64,000 nt of DNA from Xiphydria camelus (GCA_963678675.1 OY783200.1:11209431-11273430), one strand, 5' to 3'. Positions 21,401-34,157 are shown, counted from the first letter of the stretch. Notes: generated by a model from the letters alone, not told the origin. Numbers and translations are program-made.

Positions 21401-24400
21401 CCGCAATACAGGCATACTTCAACACCTGCCCGTACGTGAGGTACGTTACGTCGCGAGGCAACGAGTCCTACTTAGATCTCGAGACGAGCTATTACACTTG
21501 GGATCGGCCGGAGTACTTATCAGAATCCCGCTACATCACGAGGGAGGACATAGAGGTGAGTTATCGCGCGTCGTATTATATTTGTAGTTTTCGGATCGAA
21601 TCTTAATCGAGACACTCTTCCATCGCAGAAAATCGCGAGGAAAGTCGCCGCGGAAGAGGTTCACGCGCGCTCGACGAGGATCAACGAGGACGCCGTCGTG
21701 AAGCTGCAAGCTCGCGCTCGCGGATACCTGCTGCGGAAGAAAATCTCGGACCGGTACGCTCACTTCGACGAGAACGAGGCGAAGATCGTACGGATTCAAG
21801 CGTGGTGGAGGGCCGTCTCGGCTCGCCGGCGTTACGCCGCGATGCTGGAGGAGAGGTCGAGGCAGACCGCCGCGATTGCGGCCAACAGATCAGCGCGGGC
21901 AAGGACCAGGCATCGGAGCACCCTGGAGCGCTATAAGACGGAGGAGGAGAAGATTGCGAAGATACAGGCGCTGTGGCGGGGACGCGCCGCGCGGAGAACC
22001 TTTCACTCCCTCCTGCGGCTGGAAAAGCCGCCGTTTTCCGTGGTCCGGCACTTTTCGTCAATTTTGAACTTCAACGCCGAAGACTACGACAAAGAGCTTC
22101 AGCTGCAGGTACGCAATTCCCGAGGACGATTCCGTCGACGCGGAGAGACGATGTCGCTGAGTCGACGCGTTTCGTTGCAGCAACTCAAGGCCGAGGTGGT
22201 CAAGGCGATACGTCATAATCGGAATCTCTCTCAGCAACTGGACGGCATGGATATAAAGATCGGTCTCCTCGTGCAGAACAGAATCACCCTTCAAGTAAAG
22301 CGTCGACGGAATGCCAAGCGGAGCGCGAAAGTGGTGACGATTTTACGAACCGCGCATTTCGCCGTTTCAGGACGTGGTGGCGCACGGGAAGAGCTTGGAG
22401 TCCCTGGCGAAGGAGAAGAGCGCGCAGAAGATGCGGAAGAACTCGTTTTCCGAAACGGGCGCGACGCACAAGGGACTGAAATCGTTGACGAAGGAGGGCA
22501 GAAGGATGCTCGAAGGCTACCAACACCTTTTCTACGCGCTGCAGACCAATCCGACGTACTTGTCGAAATTGCTGTTCCTCTTGCCGCAGAGCAAGTCTAA
22601 CAAGTTCCTGGAGAACGTTATTTTGACGCTGTTCAATTTCGGATCCAATGCGAGAGAGGAGTACCTGTTACTGAAACTCTTTAGGAGCGCGCTTCAGGAA
22701 GAGATTCGGTACGTATGCGTACACCGAGAGAAATTGCTGATGATGAAAAAATGTTAACTTCGATCAAAAACATGACATAAATTTCAAGATTTAGGGTTTT
22801 CTTCGTGCAAGAGAATACATGTAATCCTATTTTCTCTTTTTTTCTTCCAAAATTTCCCATCTTCCCGTAAAATGAAACAAATAGGGTCTGGGAAACCTGT
22901 TTTTGACACTAGCTATTATTTATCTCAATGTATACGTACAGAGAGTTCGATCTTAAAAAATTTCACACCCCTACGAGCTTCTCATCGCGACGTTTTTCAG
23001 GTGTAAGTACCAAAAGCCCTCGGAAGTCGTCACGGAGAGTCCCTTGGTCCTGAAGATGGTCGTCAATTACGCGAGGCAATTGAACGGCCAAAAGGCGTTG
23101 CGCCAAATAGTCGGGCCGATAATCGAAAAGGTCCTAGCCGACAAGAGCATAAATATAGAAACGAACCCCGTGGACATCTACAAGTGCTGGCGAAATCAAT
23201 TAGAGATGGAAACCGGGGAGAATCTGTAAGTCGCGTTGGCGTTTCACTGTTCGATGACTCGGCGCTCTTCGCGTGATGTCGACAATTTTCAATTTTGCTC
23301 TATTCGCAGTGATCTCCCGTACACCGTATCGCAAGAGCAGGCGTTAAACTGCCAACAAGTACAGGAAAGGTTGGGAAACGGCATACAAATGCTCGAGAGC
23401 ACGGTCTCGGAATTTTTATCGAGGATCACGGGATCACGCGACCTGATACCTTACGGCATGCTGTACATGTCGAAAGTGCTGAACGACACCCTGAGGGAAA
23501 AGTTTCCCCGCGCTCCGGAAAAGGACATTTTAAAGGTCGTCGGGAACCTGATCTATTATCACTTCATCAACGCGGCCATAGTCGCGCCCGACGCCTTCGA
23601 CATCGTCACCCTTCCCGTGAACAGATTCCTGTCGAACGACCAGAGGCGAAACCTGGCGAGCATCGCGAAGATACTGCAATTCGCGGCGTCGAAGAAAGGA
23701 GTAAGCGCCCTCGATGGAATTTCTCTCCTATTTCGTATTTTGATACCCCGATGGAAAAATTGTTGTAACAAATTTCTACAAAACTGACGTTTTTTTTTGA
23801 CGTTATGTAGTAATTGGCACTTTTTCAGGTATCAGAGAAATGTCAAAAAATATCCACTATACTTTCATGCACCAAAACTTACCTGAAAACGTTTAATAAA
23901 CACTAACAAATATCCGGACAAATCTGTCAAATTCTGCAAAATTTCGGAAGTTTTGAGTATGTATTTTAAAAAAAATTTTTAATTTTCCAAATATCCACGA
24001 ATTTCAGTTAGTCTGAAATTTTTTAAAATTTGTTAGAATTTTATCAGATGCTTGTTTATCCGAATTTTTTAAAACTATTGCAAAATTTCTGAAATGTTAA
24101 ACTCAGAAAATTACTGTATTTCAGTTAGTCAGAAATCTCAGAATTTTTTCAGATATTTGTTTTAATTTTTCCAGATTTTCTAGAAAAGTTTTGATGCACG
24201 AAAGTAAAACAAATATTTTAATGGACATTTCTCTAATAAACTCTGATACTTCCCTGAAAATATTCCAGTTACTACAGAATGTCCGAAAACAAATCCGAGT
24301 ATCTCAGAGTTTTGCAGAAATTTATCAGAGAAACTTTTCCATCAGGGTTCCGAGATCGTAGATCCTAATCGACTCTGATTTTCTCTTCTCGATCTTCAGT

Positions 24401-26383
24401 TCGGAGAGGAGGCCACGCACCTCGTGCGCTTGAACCCGTTCATAATAGAGGGTCACGAAAAGTTCAAGAAGTTCTTCCACTACTGCTGCCAGATCGAGGA
24501 GCTGGACGATCACTTTAGCATTCACGAGTACACCGAGGCTACCCTGATCCAGAAGCCCGACATCTACATATCGTTGCAGGTAACGAATTGCGTGACACGG
24601 GAGACAACCATCTCGCGTCTATTCCTCACGTAAACGATCGCGAATTTATCTGCAGGAAATCTGCGACACGCACGGTTTGTTGGTCGAATATCAATATCAA
24701 ATAGCGCCTGACCCCTTGGATCCTCTGCACGAATTACTGGACGATCTGGGACCGATATCGACCGTCGCGTCTTTGCTGGGCATAAGTAAGCAGCGAGCGC
24801 GATTTAAAGTTCCGTTCGCGTTCGCCGGAAACCTCGATTCCTCACGATTTGCGATTTTCCACACAGCCGACGCGGTGTGCGAGCCCAACGTGGCCCGTTT
24901 CGGAAAGACCGAGGTTTGCCTCACCCTGACGAATAAATTCGAGGTGCCGGAAACCGACGAGACGAACTCGAATAAGCTGTTCATCAAGACGAAGGAACTG
25001 TTGGTCTCGGTTTTTCAATTTTTAAAGGGCGATACTCTGGTGGACGCCCTGGAAGCTACGTCGTCACCGATTCAAGAGAGGTTGTACGACGTGAAGAACA
25101 CCTCCATGACAACTGCCGTCGACATAATACAAAGAAGGTACCAACGCAATTTCCTCTCCGTCGGATAACACCTGAAATCCCTCAAGCGATATTCACTCTC
25201 GGCACCGCGCCGTCTTTCAGCTCGTCCCTGAACGACTGCAAGTTCCAACTGCGCACGTATCTCAACAAATTGGAACTCGGCGGCTGGGTTTCCCGAGCCG
25301 ACGGGTACCAAAATATCGTGACCGCGGTGGCGCGAGATCTGTGCAACAAGAGCAAGTACCGTATGCTCAGGGTGAAGGAGCTGAAGACATTGCGCGCGAC
25401 CAAGCAATGTCTCGATGAGAAGACCAGGTACTACGAGGAGCAGGTGCATTTCTACAACGAGTACATTCAACGTTGTTTGGAAAATCTCGGCACTGGAAAA
25501 GGGTGAGTGGGTAACGGCTTCCGAGTTCCCCGTTGAAAAAAAATCTACAGATCCTTATAAAATCCTGTAGGAATCCCACACGATTTCTTGTGCGCGGTGT
25601 CTGGCAAAATGTCAAAAAGAAATTCCCGGATTTTCATCTGAAATAGCCAAATTTCCCCGATCGCTATGAGTAGATCATTTTTCGTCGAACGAATAAACTA
25701 ACTAATATTCATAGAACGGGTTATGAATATTGGGTGATAGACATTGAAATAATGTAATTTCGCCAAATCCTATTAATATTGAATGGCTTTTTTTTGAACA
25801 AGAAGGAACTTTGGTACATACACATACACATCGACGTGTCCCAAAAGAAATTACGTAACATGTAATTCAAAGTGTCTGAAATTACAATTTCAAATACACG
25901 TTATATTCCCATAAGGAATTGTACGGAATTTCTAAAGAATTTTATATGGATCTATGGGCTTTTTTACCACGGGGCTCACAACATTCGCGAACCATTAGCA
26001 ATTCCTTGCTCTTCTCGAACAGCTCATTGCAAGCGCTCAAAACGACGGGCAAGGGCAGCCACGGAAAGCTGAAGTCGAAGATGACCCTGAAATACTCGGC
26101 GGCTAAATTGCAAGAGAAGGGAGTACTCTTGGAAGTGGAAGGTCTGCCGTCCTCTCAATTCAAGAACGTCATTTTCGAGATCAGCCCGACCGAGCACAAC
26201 GGGATCTTCACGGTCCGAGGTAAATTTATGGGCGTCGAGATGGAGAAGCTGGACGTGGACATTCAAAAATTGCTCGAACTGCAATTCGAGGGGGCACCGA
26301 TCATGGACATGTTCGGCAAAGCCAAAATCAACGTCAACTTGCTGCTGTATCTGCTCAATCGCAAGTTCTACGGTAAAACGTGA
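18425..26383 (+). CDS. IQGAP-family scaffold protein, 17 exons
   Basis: Ras GTPase-activating-like IQGAP: a cytoplasmic scaffold for Cdc42/Rac, calmodulin and actin. Exons: 18425-18587, 18969-19132, 19209-19343, 19879-20035, 20415-20660, 20751-20899, 21412-21555, 21629-22108, 22181-22294, 22371-22708, 23001-23225, 23310-23700, 24400-24579, 24656-24785, 24867-25137, 25221-25502, 26023-26383. All phases match, giving 1,309 codons and TGA. Residues 1-338 are the coiled-coil repeats. Residues 339-386 are a WW domain (YYTWDRPEYL). Three IQ motifs follow (VKLQARARGYLLRKK, VRIQAWWRAVSARRRY, AKIQALWRGRAARRTF). The RasGAP-related domain spans about 600-960 (NPTYLSKLLF, AIVAPDAFDIV), and the C-terminal RGC domain about 1190-1309 (QFKNVIFEISPTE, KFYGKT end). 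Vertebrate IQGAP1 is 1,657 aa; the missing N-terminal part (CH and first repeats) is only partly represented at 13.5 kb. Introns carry at least five MITEs. Confidence 0.95.
19367..19555. mobile_element. Intronic MITE, ends CCAAATTAGAGGTG
   Basis: Inverted ends with ATT on both flanks, in the IQGAP intron after exon 3. Confidence 0.7.
19565..19789. mobile_element. Intronic MITE, ends CACTGAGAGAAGTAATTGCT
   Basis: The right end is the inverted CACTGAGAGAAATAATTGCT. A second member of the family is at 20,057-20,338 in the next intron. Confidence 0.75.
20057..20338. mobile_element. Intronic MITE, ends CACTGAGAGAAATAA
   Basis: Same family as 19,565-19,789; inverted ends, non-coding interior. It lies between IQGAP exons 4 and 5. 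Confidence 0.75.
20934..21350. mobile_element. Intronic MITE, ends CGTCACTAACGCCAAAAAGT
   Basis: Inverted ends of about 23 bp just upstream of the WW-domain exon. It contains a segment (about 21,120-21,275) related to the foldback MITE at 50,766-50,930 (TTTCAAGTTTCTTTCCTTTG). Confidence 0.65.
23803..24280. mobile_element. Intronic foldback repeat, ~80-bp arms
   Basis: GTAGTAATTGGCACTTTTTC ... CACCAAAACTT (left) is inverted at 24,188-24,276 (AAGTTTTGATGCACGAAAG ... GTTACTAC). Non-coding; in the IQGAP intron after exon 12. Confidence 0.7.
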
Positions 26384-26510
26384 TGAAAGGGATATACGAA
26401 GTGTTTCATACCGAAGAACGAAATGTCACGTTATTTCCCATCCGTTATTTCTCCGTTTAGAAACGGAGATCGCAGCGGCTTGCGACTCAGATCCCCTGTC
26501 CATCACGCAC

Positions 26511-26516
26511 AATAAA
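26511..26516 (+). terminator. Polyadenylation signal of IQGAP
   Basis: AATAAA 128 bp after the IQGAP stop codon, the first canonical signal downstream. Confidence 0.65.
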
Positions 26517-27660
26517 GGTGTTTATAATCTCGCAAATAGAAACCACGGTGGCCTGCGACTTATTTAGCTTATCACGCAGTCTTCGACGTTCTCGTCCTTT
26601 CTCTCTATTACAATCCATCTATACCTTACTTGCTTAAATAAATGACAATAATTAGAGGTTAATACAAAGAGTTTGAATGAGCCGCCAAAAATCTAGTAAC
26701 TTCCAAAAGTTACCTATAGGGATTTTAGGTCAAGTCTGAATACAGACGCGACACCTTCCCCCTTATGAAAAAAAATGTTTTACTTCCCCATATAACCTAA
26801 TAATATGAAATGTTATGCAAATATAATTCGTAGAAATTTATGCCACTGTGCGACGTCTCGGTCTCGTGTGCTTTCACTCCCGACTCAACGCGGCTACAGA
26901 TAGCCTAAGATCCCACTGCAAAATTATGTAGGTATCTGTTTTTTCAATGATACTTAATTCAAATGAAAGATTAATGCCAATGTAATGTACCTATTACTTC
27001 CGGGTTGCCTATAAAAAATTAGCCGCAACTATGTGTAATTAAATATATTGTAAGTCATTTATTTATATGAAATTGCCCTATATGTTTTTTAAGTGAATGA
27101 AACATCATTTGAAAGAAAATGATGTGAAGAATGTAAAAAAAATAGGATTGTCAGCTCTTAGTTAGCTGCAACCTCTAGGCAATCAGGTGTAAACAGGTAC
27201 ATTATTGTTGATTATTTACGACATCGTGTTTTTCAAGAAACTATTATACCAAATTGAAGCTAAATTTTTACTGAACACAATAATCTGTGGTTGCCTGTTA
27301 AAAAGTGGCCGCAAGCAGTGGTTGCCATGATTTGGATTAATTACCCTCGCTCTCTAGAGAAATGTGAGTGAGAGGGAAGGAATGCGCGCGCTGCTTCGTG
27401 CTGTAAACAAAGATACAGCATGGCCGATATGGCAGCTGTACGCAGAGCCGCATCTAATGGGGGGCCATTTCATGCCACGCACGAAGGCCCGCTAGCCATG
27501 GGGCGCCAAAATTTTTTGGTTTCATTCACTTAAAAAACTTATACTTAGTGCAATTTCATACAAATAAATGTGAGCGTGACTTAGCTCAAAGATGATTTTA
27601 TTGTATTAGTACAGCGGGACTATAAGGAAGATGCTCTCTTTATAACTGCTAAAGCCAGAA
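26517..27660. other. Intergenic; holds a MITE at 27,051-27,584
   Basis: Inverted arms of about 55 bp (27,051-27,104 and 27,527-27,584; AAGTGAATGAAAC shared) bound a 534-bp non-coding element. No gene is seen in the rest. Confidence 0.6.
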
Positions 27661-27733
27661 TGAATCCTCGCACAGCGTCATCCAGGGCCCGGAGGGCCTG
27701 GTCTCTCCCTCGACCCAACGCTATCGCCATCTC

Positions 27734-27909
27734 ATATAAACATCCTTCGAGCGAGGGGTGTCAGGAATACGTCGATGGCATTCCCATCGACTCGTAACCG
27801 TGCATCCCAGCTCCTCGAGATTCGTCTAAACATCCTTCAAGCGAGAGGTGTCAGGAATACGTCGACGCCATTTCCATCGACTCCTTCAAGAAATATTCCT
27901 CACACTCGG
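27734..27909 (-). repeat. LTR-like repeat downstream of the Gypsy genes
   Basis: Two tandem units of about 90 bp (GAGCGAGGGGTGTCAGGAAT ... CATCGACTC; CAAGCGAGAGGTGTCAGGAA ... CATCGACTC). The same pair lies in the same orientation at 32,208-32,384, on the far side of the retroelement, as expected for pieces of two LTRs. An AATAAA on minus lies at about 27,962. Confidence 0.55.
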
Positions 27910-28452
27910 CCAGACTGACGACCACGTCATCCTCGACGTTCCTTCAAACCTTTATTTTCTGTAACAGGGATCCAAAAATTTGATCCGTTAATGGTGTACG
28001 ACCTTTATGATTCAAGTGGTATCTCATTGAGCCAAGGCCTAATTGTCGGTACAGAGTGATCAGTTCCGTCCGCAATCATACTCGGCTCAATGCTAATACC
28101 GGAGGGTACGTATTTAGGGGATAGGAGAAGGAATCTTTTAGGATTTTAATACGGTCGCTAGCCTTGCCAGGGGTATCGACCGACTGAGTTGGCGACCAGC
28201 CCCTCAGTCCGACACAGACCCTGACTCCGACTACTTTCTGGTCCCGGCCTCCGCCCGGACCTCTATTCCATGTGGGATTGACCATTCCCCACACTTAGAA
28301 CGTCCGAACTCGGCCCTGGGTCCCGGCCTCGCCCGCGTCTGTCCACAGTACCACTCTGACCCAAAAGCGATACCTCTCAAGAACACGAACTCCGACCAAA
28401 GTTGATGGCCAGCAAAGGTTTAGATTTCTAGACCTCTGGCAAATCACCCTCC

Positions 28453-30924
28453 TCAGCGTGTGGCGTCAAACGTGACCCATCTCCTCATGCTGTCCACGGC
28501 CACCACGCTGCGTTGATAGGGTGCTTCCTTCAGGTCCCGTAGATTGTGCACCTCGTATCGGTCATTAGGCAAGACTGCTGCTACCTTGAAGGGCCCCTTT
28601 GCCTTCGCAGCCAGCTTCTTGCTCTCTCCGGTAGCGACTGGATTGGCAGCCACCATAACAACGTCGCCCACAGCATGCTCAGGTGGTTTGTAGCGGCGAG
28701 CATCAAACCGTCTTTTCTGCTCCTTTTGTTCCTCGTCCGTAGCCGCCTTCGCCATGTTGCGTGTTTCTGCTAAATCAATTTGATCCAAGGTGCCTTGGAT
28801 TTGCTCCAGTAATCTTGCGTCTGCACAATTTGTCATCCCAGGTGTCCTCCGCCTCGCTTGCAGAGGTAGCCGCCAGGGACCCCAGAACTGTACAATGTAC
28901 TCGTTCGCACTATCCATTAGCACGAGGCATAGCTACTGCGTTGAGCACATGTTTTATGCCCAGCTCAGTACAGAAAGCTTTGAATGTGTGCGAGGTGTAC
29001 GCTGACCCTCGGTCACTGATAATTCGCGATGGTACTCCGAAAATTGCAATTAATTGACCCAACGTTTTTAAAACGTACTTGACAGAGGTATCTTTCACAG
29101 GTTCGATTACAGTAAATTTGGTAAAGCCATCAACAATCGTAAAAGAGAATTTGCGTATTTTTCTTTTGACTACGGATAAAAGGTCCGACATGATCAATAT
29201 GTACCGTATGAAACGGCACCGCTACCTTTTCAATGGGATGCAAATATCCAGGTTTCCCCTACCAGTATGATGTTTATAATACAGACAGTTAAGACATGCG
29301 TTAACGTACTTAGATACAAAATTCCTCATTTTCTTGAACCAATAGTGTTCCTGAACTTTCTCTAGTGTTTTATCTAGGACAAAATGACCTTGTTCATCAT
29401 GGCAGTATCGGACAACGTTAAATCGCGACATTTTAGGAACGACCCATTTGTTTCCCTTTTCAGTTTTACGAAATACTATACCTCCCCTGCACTCGTACTT
29501 ATCGAAGTATTGCTTTGTGCTTGGTTGTACGTCCCCTGATTCTAAGATTTGACGAATGATGTCAATACCAGGATCCTGCATCTGAGCAACTTTTATCCAC
29601 TCCGCTTCTGTAATCTCTACGGCGCAACAATCTACAGGATTCCTGCTCAGATAATCAACGTGTGCTAATTGTGGACTCGGTCTATAAACAACTTCAAAAT
29701 TATAGTCTTGAAGGTAGACCCACCAACGAGCTATCTGGGAATTCAGATCTTTCTTATTTACCGTTGCTCGCATTGCACTACAATCTGTCACTACGGCGAA
29801 TTTGATCCTTAACAAATAGACACGAAATGTTTTTAACGCCGTAAAGACAGCCAAGGTTTCTAGGTCATATGAGTGATACTTTTGTTCTGCCGGAGTCGTT
29901 TTACGACTATAGTACGCAACTACACGCTTTCCATTTTCGTGCTTTTGTAACAATATTGCCCCTAGCCCGATCGCACTGGCATCTGTATGTACCTTTGTTT
30001 TCAATTTTGGGTCATAAATTGCCAAAATGGGCCGATCAGCTAGTATTGTTTTTATAGTTTTAACTACTTCTGATTCTCTAACCTGCCATTCCCACGGAAC
30101 ATGTTTTCTTAAAAGGTTTGTTAAGGGCGCAACGGTGCGAGCAAAGTCTCGAATAAATTTACGGAAATATCCCGCAAGTCCTAAAAATTGCCGAATTTGC
30201 TTGACATTCTGCGGTTCCGGGGCTTTTAATACCACTTCAACTTTCTACTCGCCTGGTCTAATGCCCTCTGCAGATATTTCACGCCCAAGATAATCGATCT
30301 TTTTTAAAAAGAATTTACATTTTGACAAATTCAACGTTAATTTATGTTCTCTGAAAGCCTTTAACACATTTTCTAATCCTGTAAACGCGTCTTCTAATAC
30401 TTCATTGGGAATAAGTACATCGTCGATGTATGAAAGTGCAAGATCTTTAATAACTCGTTTAATCATTGATTGGAAAACCGGCGGTGCATTAACTAGCCCG
30501 AAGGGCATACGTAAAAACTCCCATTGTCCATCTGGCGTTACGAATGCTGTCTTTTCTATCGAATCAGGATGCATGGGTAGTTGATAAAACCCTGACTTCA
30601 AATCTAACGACGTGAATATTTTTTATTGGCGAGTTGATCTATTTGATCATCAATATTCGGTAATGGATACTTGATACGTTTAGTCTTACGATTTAGTGCC
30701 CTGTAATCTGTCGCCATACGCGTTTCACCATTTTTCTTCCTTACTAACACTATTGGGCTTCCATATGGGGACGAACTCTCTCGAACAATACCATTCCTCT
30801 CTAACTCTGATACCATCGTTTTGACCTTTTCTCTATCACTTAATGACAATCGATAAGGTTTATGGAACACTGGTTCATTATCAATTACTTCTATTTTCAT
30901 TTCACCTGCCGATATGCACCCCAA
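28453..30924 (-). pseudogene. Ty3/Gypsy-type retroelement pol, broken
   Basis: Order on minus: reverse transcriptase (30,924-30,245, with the YIDD active site and TDYRALN/FGLVNAPP motifs), connection and RNase H (HTDASAIGLGA) with the integrase zinc-binding region (29,222-30,235), integrase core (about 29,197-28,910, SDRGSAYTSHTF), and integrase C-terminal region (28,923-28,453). Four pieces are seen, broken by a frameshift near 30,600, an in-frame stop at 30,245-30,247 and disruptions between the integrase pieces. Gag and protease are not recognised upstream, so the copy is also 5'-truncated or replaced. It is not capable of making a full polyprotein as it stands. The pol order (RT, RH, IN) fits Ty3/Gypsy rather than Copia. 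Confidence 0.9.
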
Positions 30925-31353
30925 TGGGCATGTTCACAACTTTTTGTACAATTGTTTAACACGTTCGCTGCCGAGTAAAAATTTGGAAATCTGACCTCAC
31001 AGGCCAAAATAATTTTTACCAATAAGATATATTTTGCAAGCATTTCCCATATTAGGTATGGCTAAACACCTTATATAATAGTTTTTGGTATTTTGTGGTT
31101 TTTGTTTATTTTTTTGGTGTATCATAAATGATACACTCGCCGAACAATAAGAATTTTGTTACTCCAGGCCGAGTGTATTAGTTATGATACTCCATTATTT
31201 TACCAGTTCTTTTTGAAGTGAAACTTTTTTAGCGACGGTATGAAAATTTGCAAGCGACACATCGTGATTAGGAGAAAAACCGTGGAAAAGAAGCTTCGCT
31301 ATTGTTGTCGCGGCGAGCTGCCTCTTATCTGCCGAGGGTCGCGTCTTAATAAT

Positions 31354-32208
31354 GGCTCCTCTACACGTTGGCCAATGCGCTCGCCAATGCGTTGGCCAGC
31401 GTGCTCGCCAATGCACTGGCAAGGACATTGGAAACTCCTCTACACGCTGGCCAATGCGCTCGCCAATGCGTCCGCCAATACGCTGGCCAGCGCGCTGGCC
31501 AACGCACTGGCAAGGACATGGAATTCAGTTTATTTCGACGCAGGCCAATATGAACAACTGCACTGCAACAATTTGAAGCCGCAAAATTGGCAAATAAATA
31601 ATATATTTGTCACACTTTAATTGTTGACAAACCCTTGATCCTTATCGTACAAATATAAATAATTTTATTACTAAATTCTTTTAACAGATCTATAGTTTTT
31701 GCGGAGTTTACATAGATCGCATACATCTTTAACACATCGGTGTTAAATTGAGTATAATTTTGCGTTCTAAAACACTGACTTGATCCTGCTACTATTGAAA
31801 ATTGAATTATGTACAGTCTCTCAGAAGTATTAAAATCAGTGCCATTTTAATATGGACATGTGAACACTTCTTTTAAATCGAACATACTGCTAGTGCAATG
31901 AAAATTAGCAGTGTCTTCAAAATGTCAAAATGAATATACAAATTTCGCCTCGGGTGCGACAGCTATTCACATACTAGGCCAATGCGGCCAACGTGTGGAC
32001 GCGACACCAACGTCCGCCAGCTCCAAGGCCAACGCCTTTGATCTGTCTTCAAAAACCGACACCACGACGGATCGGTCGCCAACGCTTGGCCCAGCTCCGC
32101 CAACGCTGGTGCCATGCCGCCAATATCACCAATAGCCCCGTCTACACGCTGGCCAATGTGCATTGGCCAGCGTGCTTGCCAATGCATTGGCCAACGTGTA
32201 GAGGGGCC
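31354..32208. mobile_element. Element with GCCAATGCG repeats at both ends
   Basis: The left end GGCTCCTCTACACGTTGGCC and inverted right end GGCCCCTCTACACGTTGGCC bound 855 bp. Both subterminal regions are tandem-like arrays of GCCAATGCG/GGCCAGCG. Open frames across these arrays are repeat-driven. Confidence 0.7.
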
Positions 32209-32384
32209 TTAAACATCCTTCGAGCGAGGGGTGTCAGGAATACTGTCGATGGCATTCCGATCGACTCTTACCCGTGCATCCCAGCTCCTCGAGATTAGTC
32301 TAAACATTCTTCAAGCGGGGGGGTGTCAGGAATACGTCGACGGCATTTCCATCGACTCCTTCAAGAAATATTCCTCACACACTG
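32208..32384 (-). repeat. LTR-like repeat upstream of the Gypsy genes
   Basis: Direct copy of 27,734-27,909 with small changes. Interpreted as the remnant of the other LTR; only this 177-bp core is shared. Confidence 0.5.
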
Positions 32385-32525
32385 CGTCCGAACATTCGCT
32401 GTTGTATAGATGTCCATTGGTTTCAAAAATCTGCGGTGAGTCGCCCTGCGTCACCTCACAGAACTGCGTCTGAGACCAGGCAAACGTTGAGACGCAGTTC
32501 AGTGAAGTGACGCAGGGCGACCGTT
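32385..32525. repeat. Hairpin repeat, CTGCGTCCGAACATTCGCT family
   Basis: GTCGCCCTGCGTCACCTCAC (from 32,438) is inverted at about 32,500-32,521, with nested GAACTGCGTCT arms. A related hairpin sits at 44,948-45,009. Confidence 0.65.
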
Positions 32526-33005
32526 GCCTCTATACCTATATATAGAATCATGATACTATAACATGATACTATATTAGGAGTTAAGATAGTCTTTTGCGCA
32601 TGGTAGGTGTCTGTCCCTATCTCGCCTCTGACGTAAGCGCGTGACAAACCCCCAGCTGTGCCCTTCGGTGCGAACCCCGAATGTCTCCACCGATTTCTCC
32701 TTTATTACAGGACGGACTCATCATTTACGCTAAAAAAACCCTCTCAAGCATCCTTGACCCTTTTTTTCACTGAAAAACTTTCTAGGCTGTAAATTTTACT
32801 TCCGCCTATCCTTAACGCAGAGTAGTTTCGTCAAATTCCTTCTCCCCCCGCTCCATACTCGAGATACTCCTCCGGTTTTCTAAAAATCCTCAGTTTTTGA
32901 CGAACCGTCACCTCGGACCGGTGAACTTTTTAACCTCTTTGCCCCCAGCAAAACTTGGATATAAAATACTTGTGCTACTTAATAATAATTATATCATAAT
33001 ACCAA
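32526..33005. other. Non-coding flank of the P-type element
   Basis: No gene is seen. The P-element terminal inverted repeat was sought here and not identified. Confidence 0.4.
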
Positions 33006-33007
33006 TA

Positions 33008-33573
33008 ATGGTATTTTGTGCAATATATGGTTGTTCCAACAATAACAATAAAAAGAGTAAAGATTATAAAACAGAGAGAGAGAGAGAGAGAGTGTCGATA
33101 TTTTACGTTTCCCAAGAAGAAATCCCTGTGTAATGAGTGGATTCACAAATGCTACCAGCAAAATAAATTTAATACGAAGAGAGACAGCAAGAATTTGTTC
33201 TGATCACTTCAGGGACGAGGATTATTGCCTGAAAGAAAAAATTTTAAATTATCCGCGTAATGAATGGAAACTTCAAGCAGATGCCATACCTTCAATCAAC
33301 TTAACTAAAATTCCCAAACCTATAACTAGTCGTATCCAGAGAATTAAAAAACGTTGTTTGATAAGAAAAATTCATGAGTAAGTAAGTAACTTTTTTGTTC
33401 GGCAATCATTCGAAAAATGCTCCTTTTTAGACGATTGTTAGGGTATTTCTTTTTTGCAGTCCGACGAAAGAAATAAATATGCCTAATGTCGAGAGTGAGG
33501 TTGAGACTAACGTAGAAGCAATAAATACAAAACAATTAGGAAAAAATACTAATGTTTCAACACAAACTGACAG
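33008..33573 (+). pseudogene. THAP zinc-finger exons of a P-type transposase, frameshifted
   Basis: Exon 1 starts with MVFCAIYGCSNNNNKK, the first half of a C2CH THAP finger. A (GA)n run (about 33,076-33,092) then throws the frame: FPKKKSLCNEWIHKCY continues in one frame and ARICSDHFRDEDYCLKEK with DAIPSINL in another. All THAP landmarks (Cys pair, FP, W, C-x2-H, AVPTI-like) are thus present but spread over three frames. A donor at 33,378 and acceptor at 33,459 lead to exon 2 (33,460-33,573, ending NVSTQTDR). In P elements the THAP finger binds the element's internal DNA sites. A second intron (33,574-37,899) carries the nested elements below. Confidence 0.75.
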
Positions 33574-34157
33574 GTGTGTTAAGGGGGGAGTCTGGTCTAG
33601 CTGAAGTTTTTTTCTAATGAGTTTTTCTCAAAAATAAAATTAATTGTCATTTACAAAACTTTTGTCACATGTAAAGGTATATTTGAAAGAGGAAAAAACA
33701 CCATTGAAAATTTTTTTTTAATTTTATTCATATAGATATAGCGGTCGCAAGCGGAGGCTCAGACCAAATTGGCTGTAGTTCTGGAGATCTCGTAAATTAT
33801 CTGAAACATGAAATTAAAAAAAAATTCGTTAAAGTATGAACATAGAATGCGGATGAACCACGATTTGCAAAAAAAAATTGTTTATTGCAAAAATGGCAGA
33901 CATAAAAAAAATTGACCGAAAAAATCGGCTTTAATTTTGCAATAACTTTGTCCTACAATGATAACTTTTCGAAAGTCGAGTTTCATCCGCACAGAAATCT
34001 AATTCCCTTTAATTTGAACCTTGAATGAAGTGAATCGGATGATAATTCGATGAGCTAGGATTACAGCCAACTTGAAAAATGTGGTTTCGGGATAAACGCG
34101 TTTAAAGTTTTTGCTTGTACAAAACACAAGTTTTTCAATACTCACCACTGTTTTAAG

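Noticed and set aside
31240..31620. 126-codon frame of repeated ANALANA peptides
   Set aside because: Translation of the GCCAATGCG repeat array at the end of a non-coding element.
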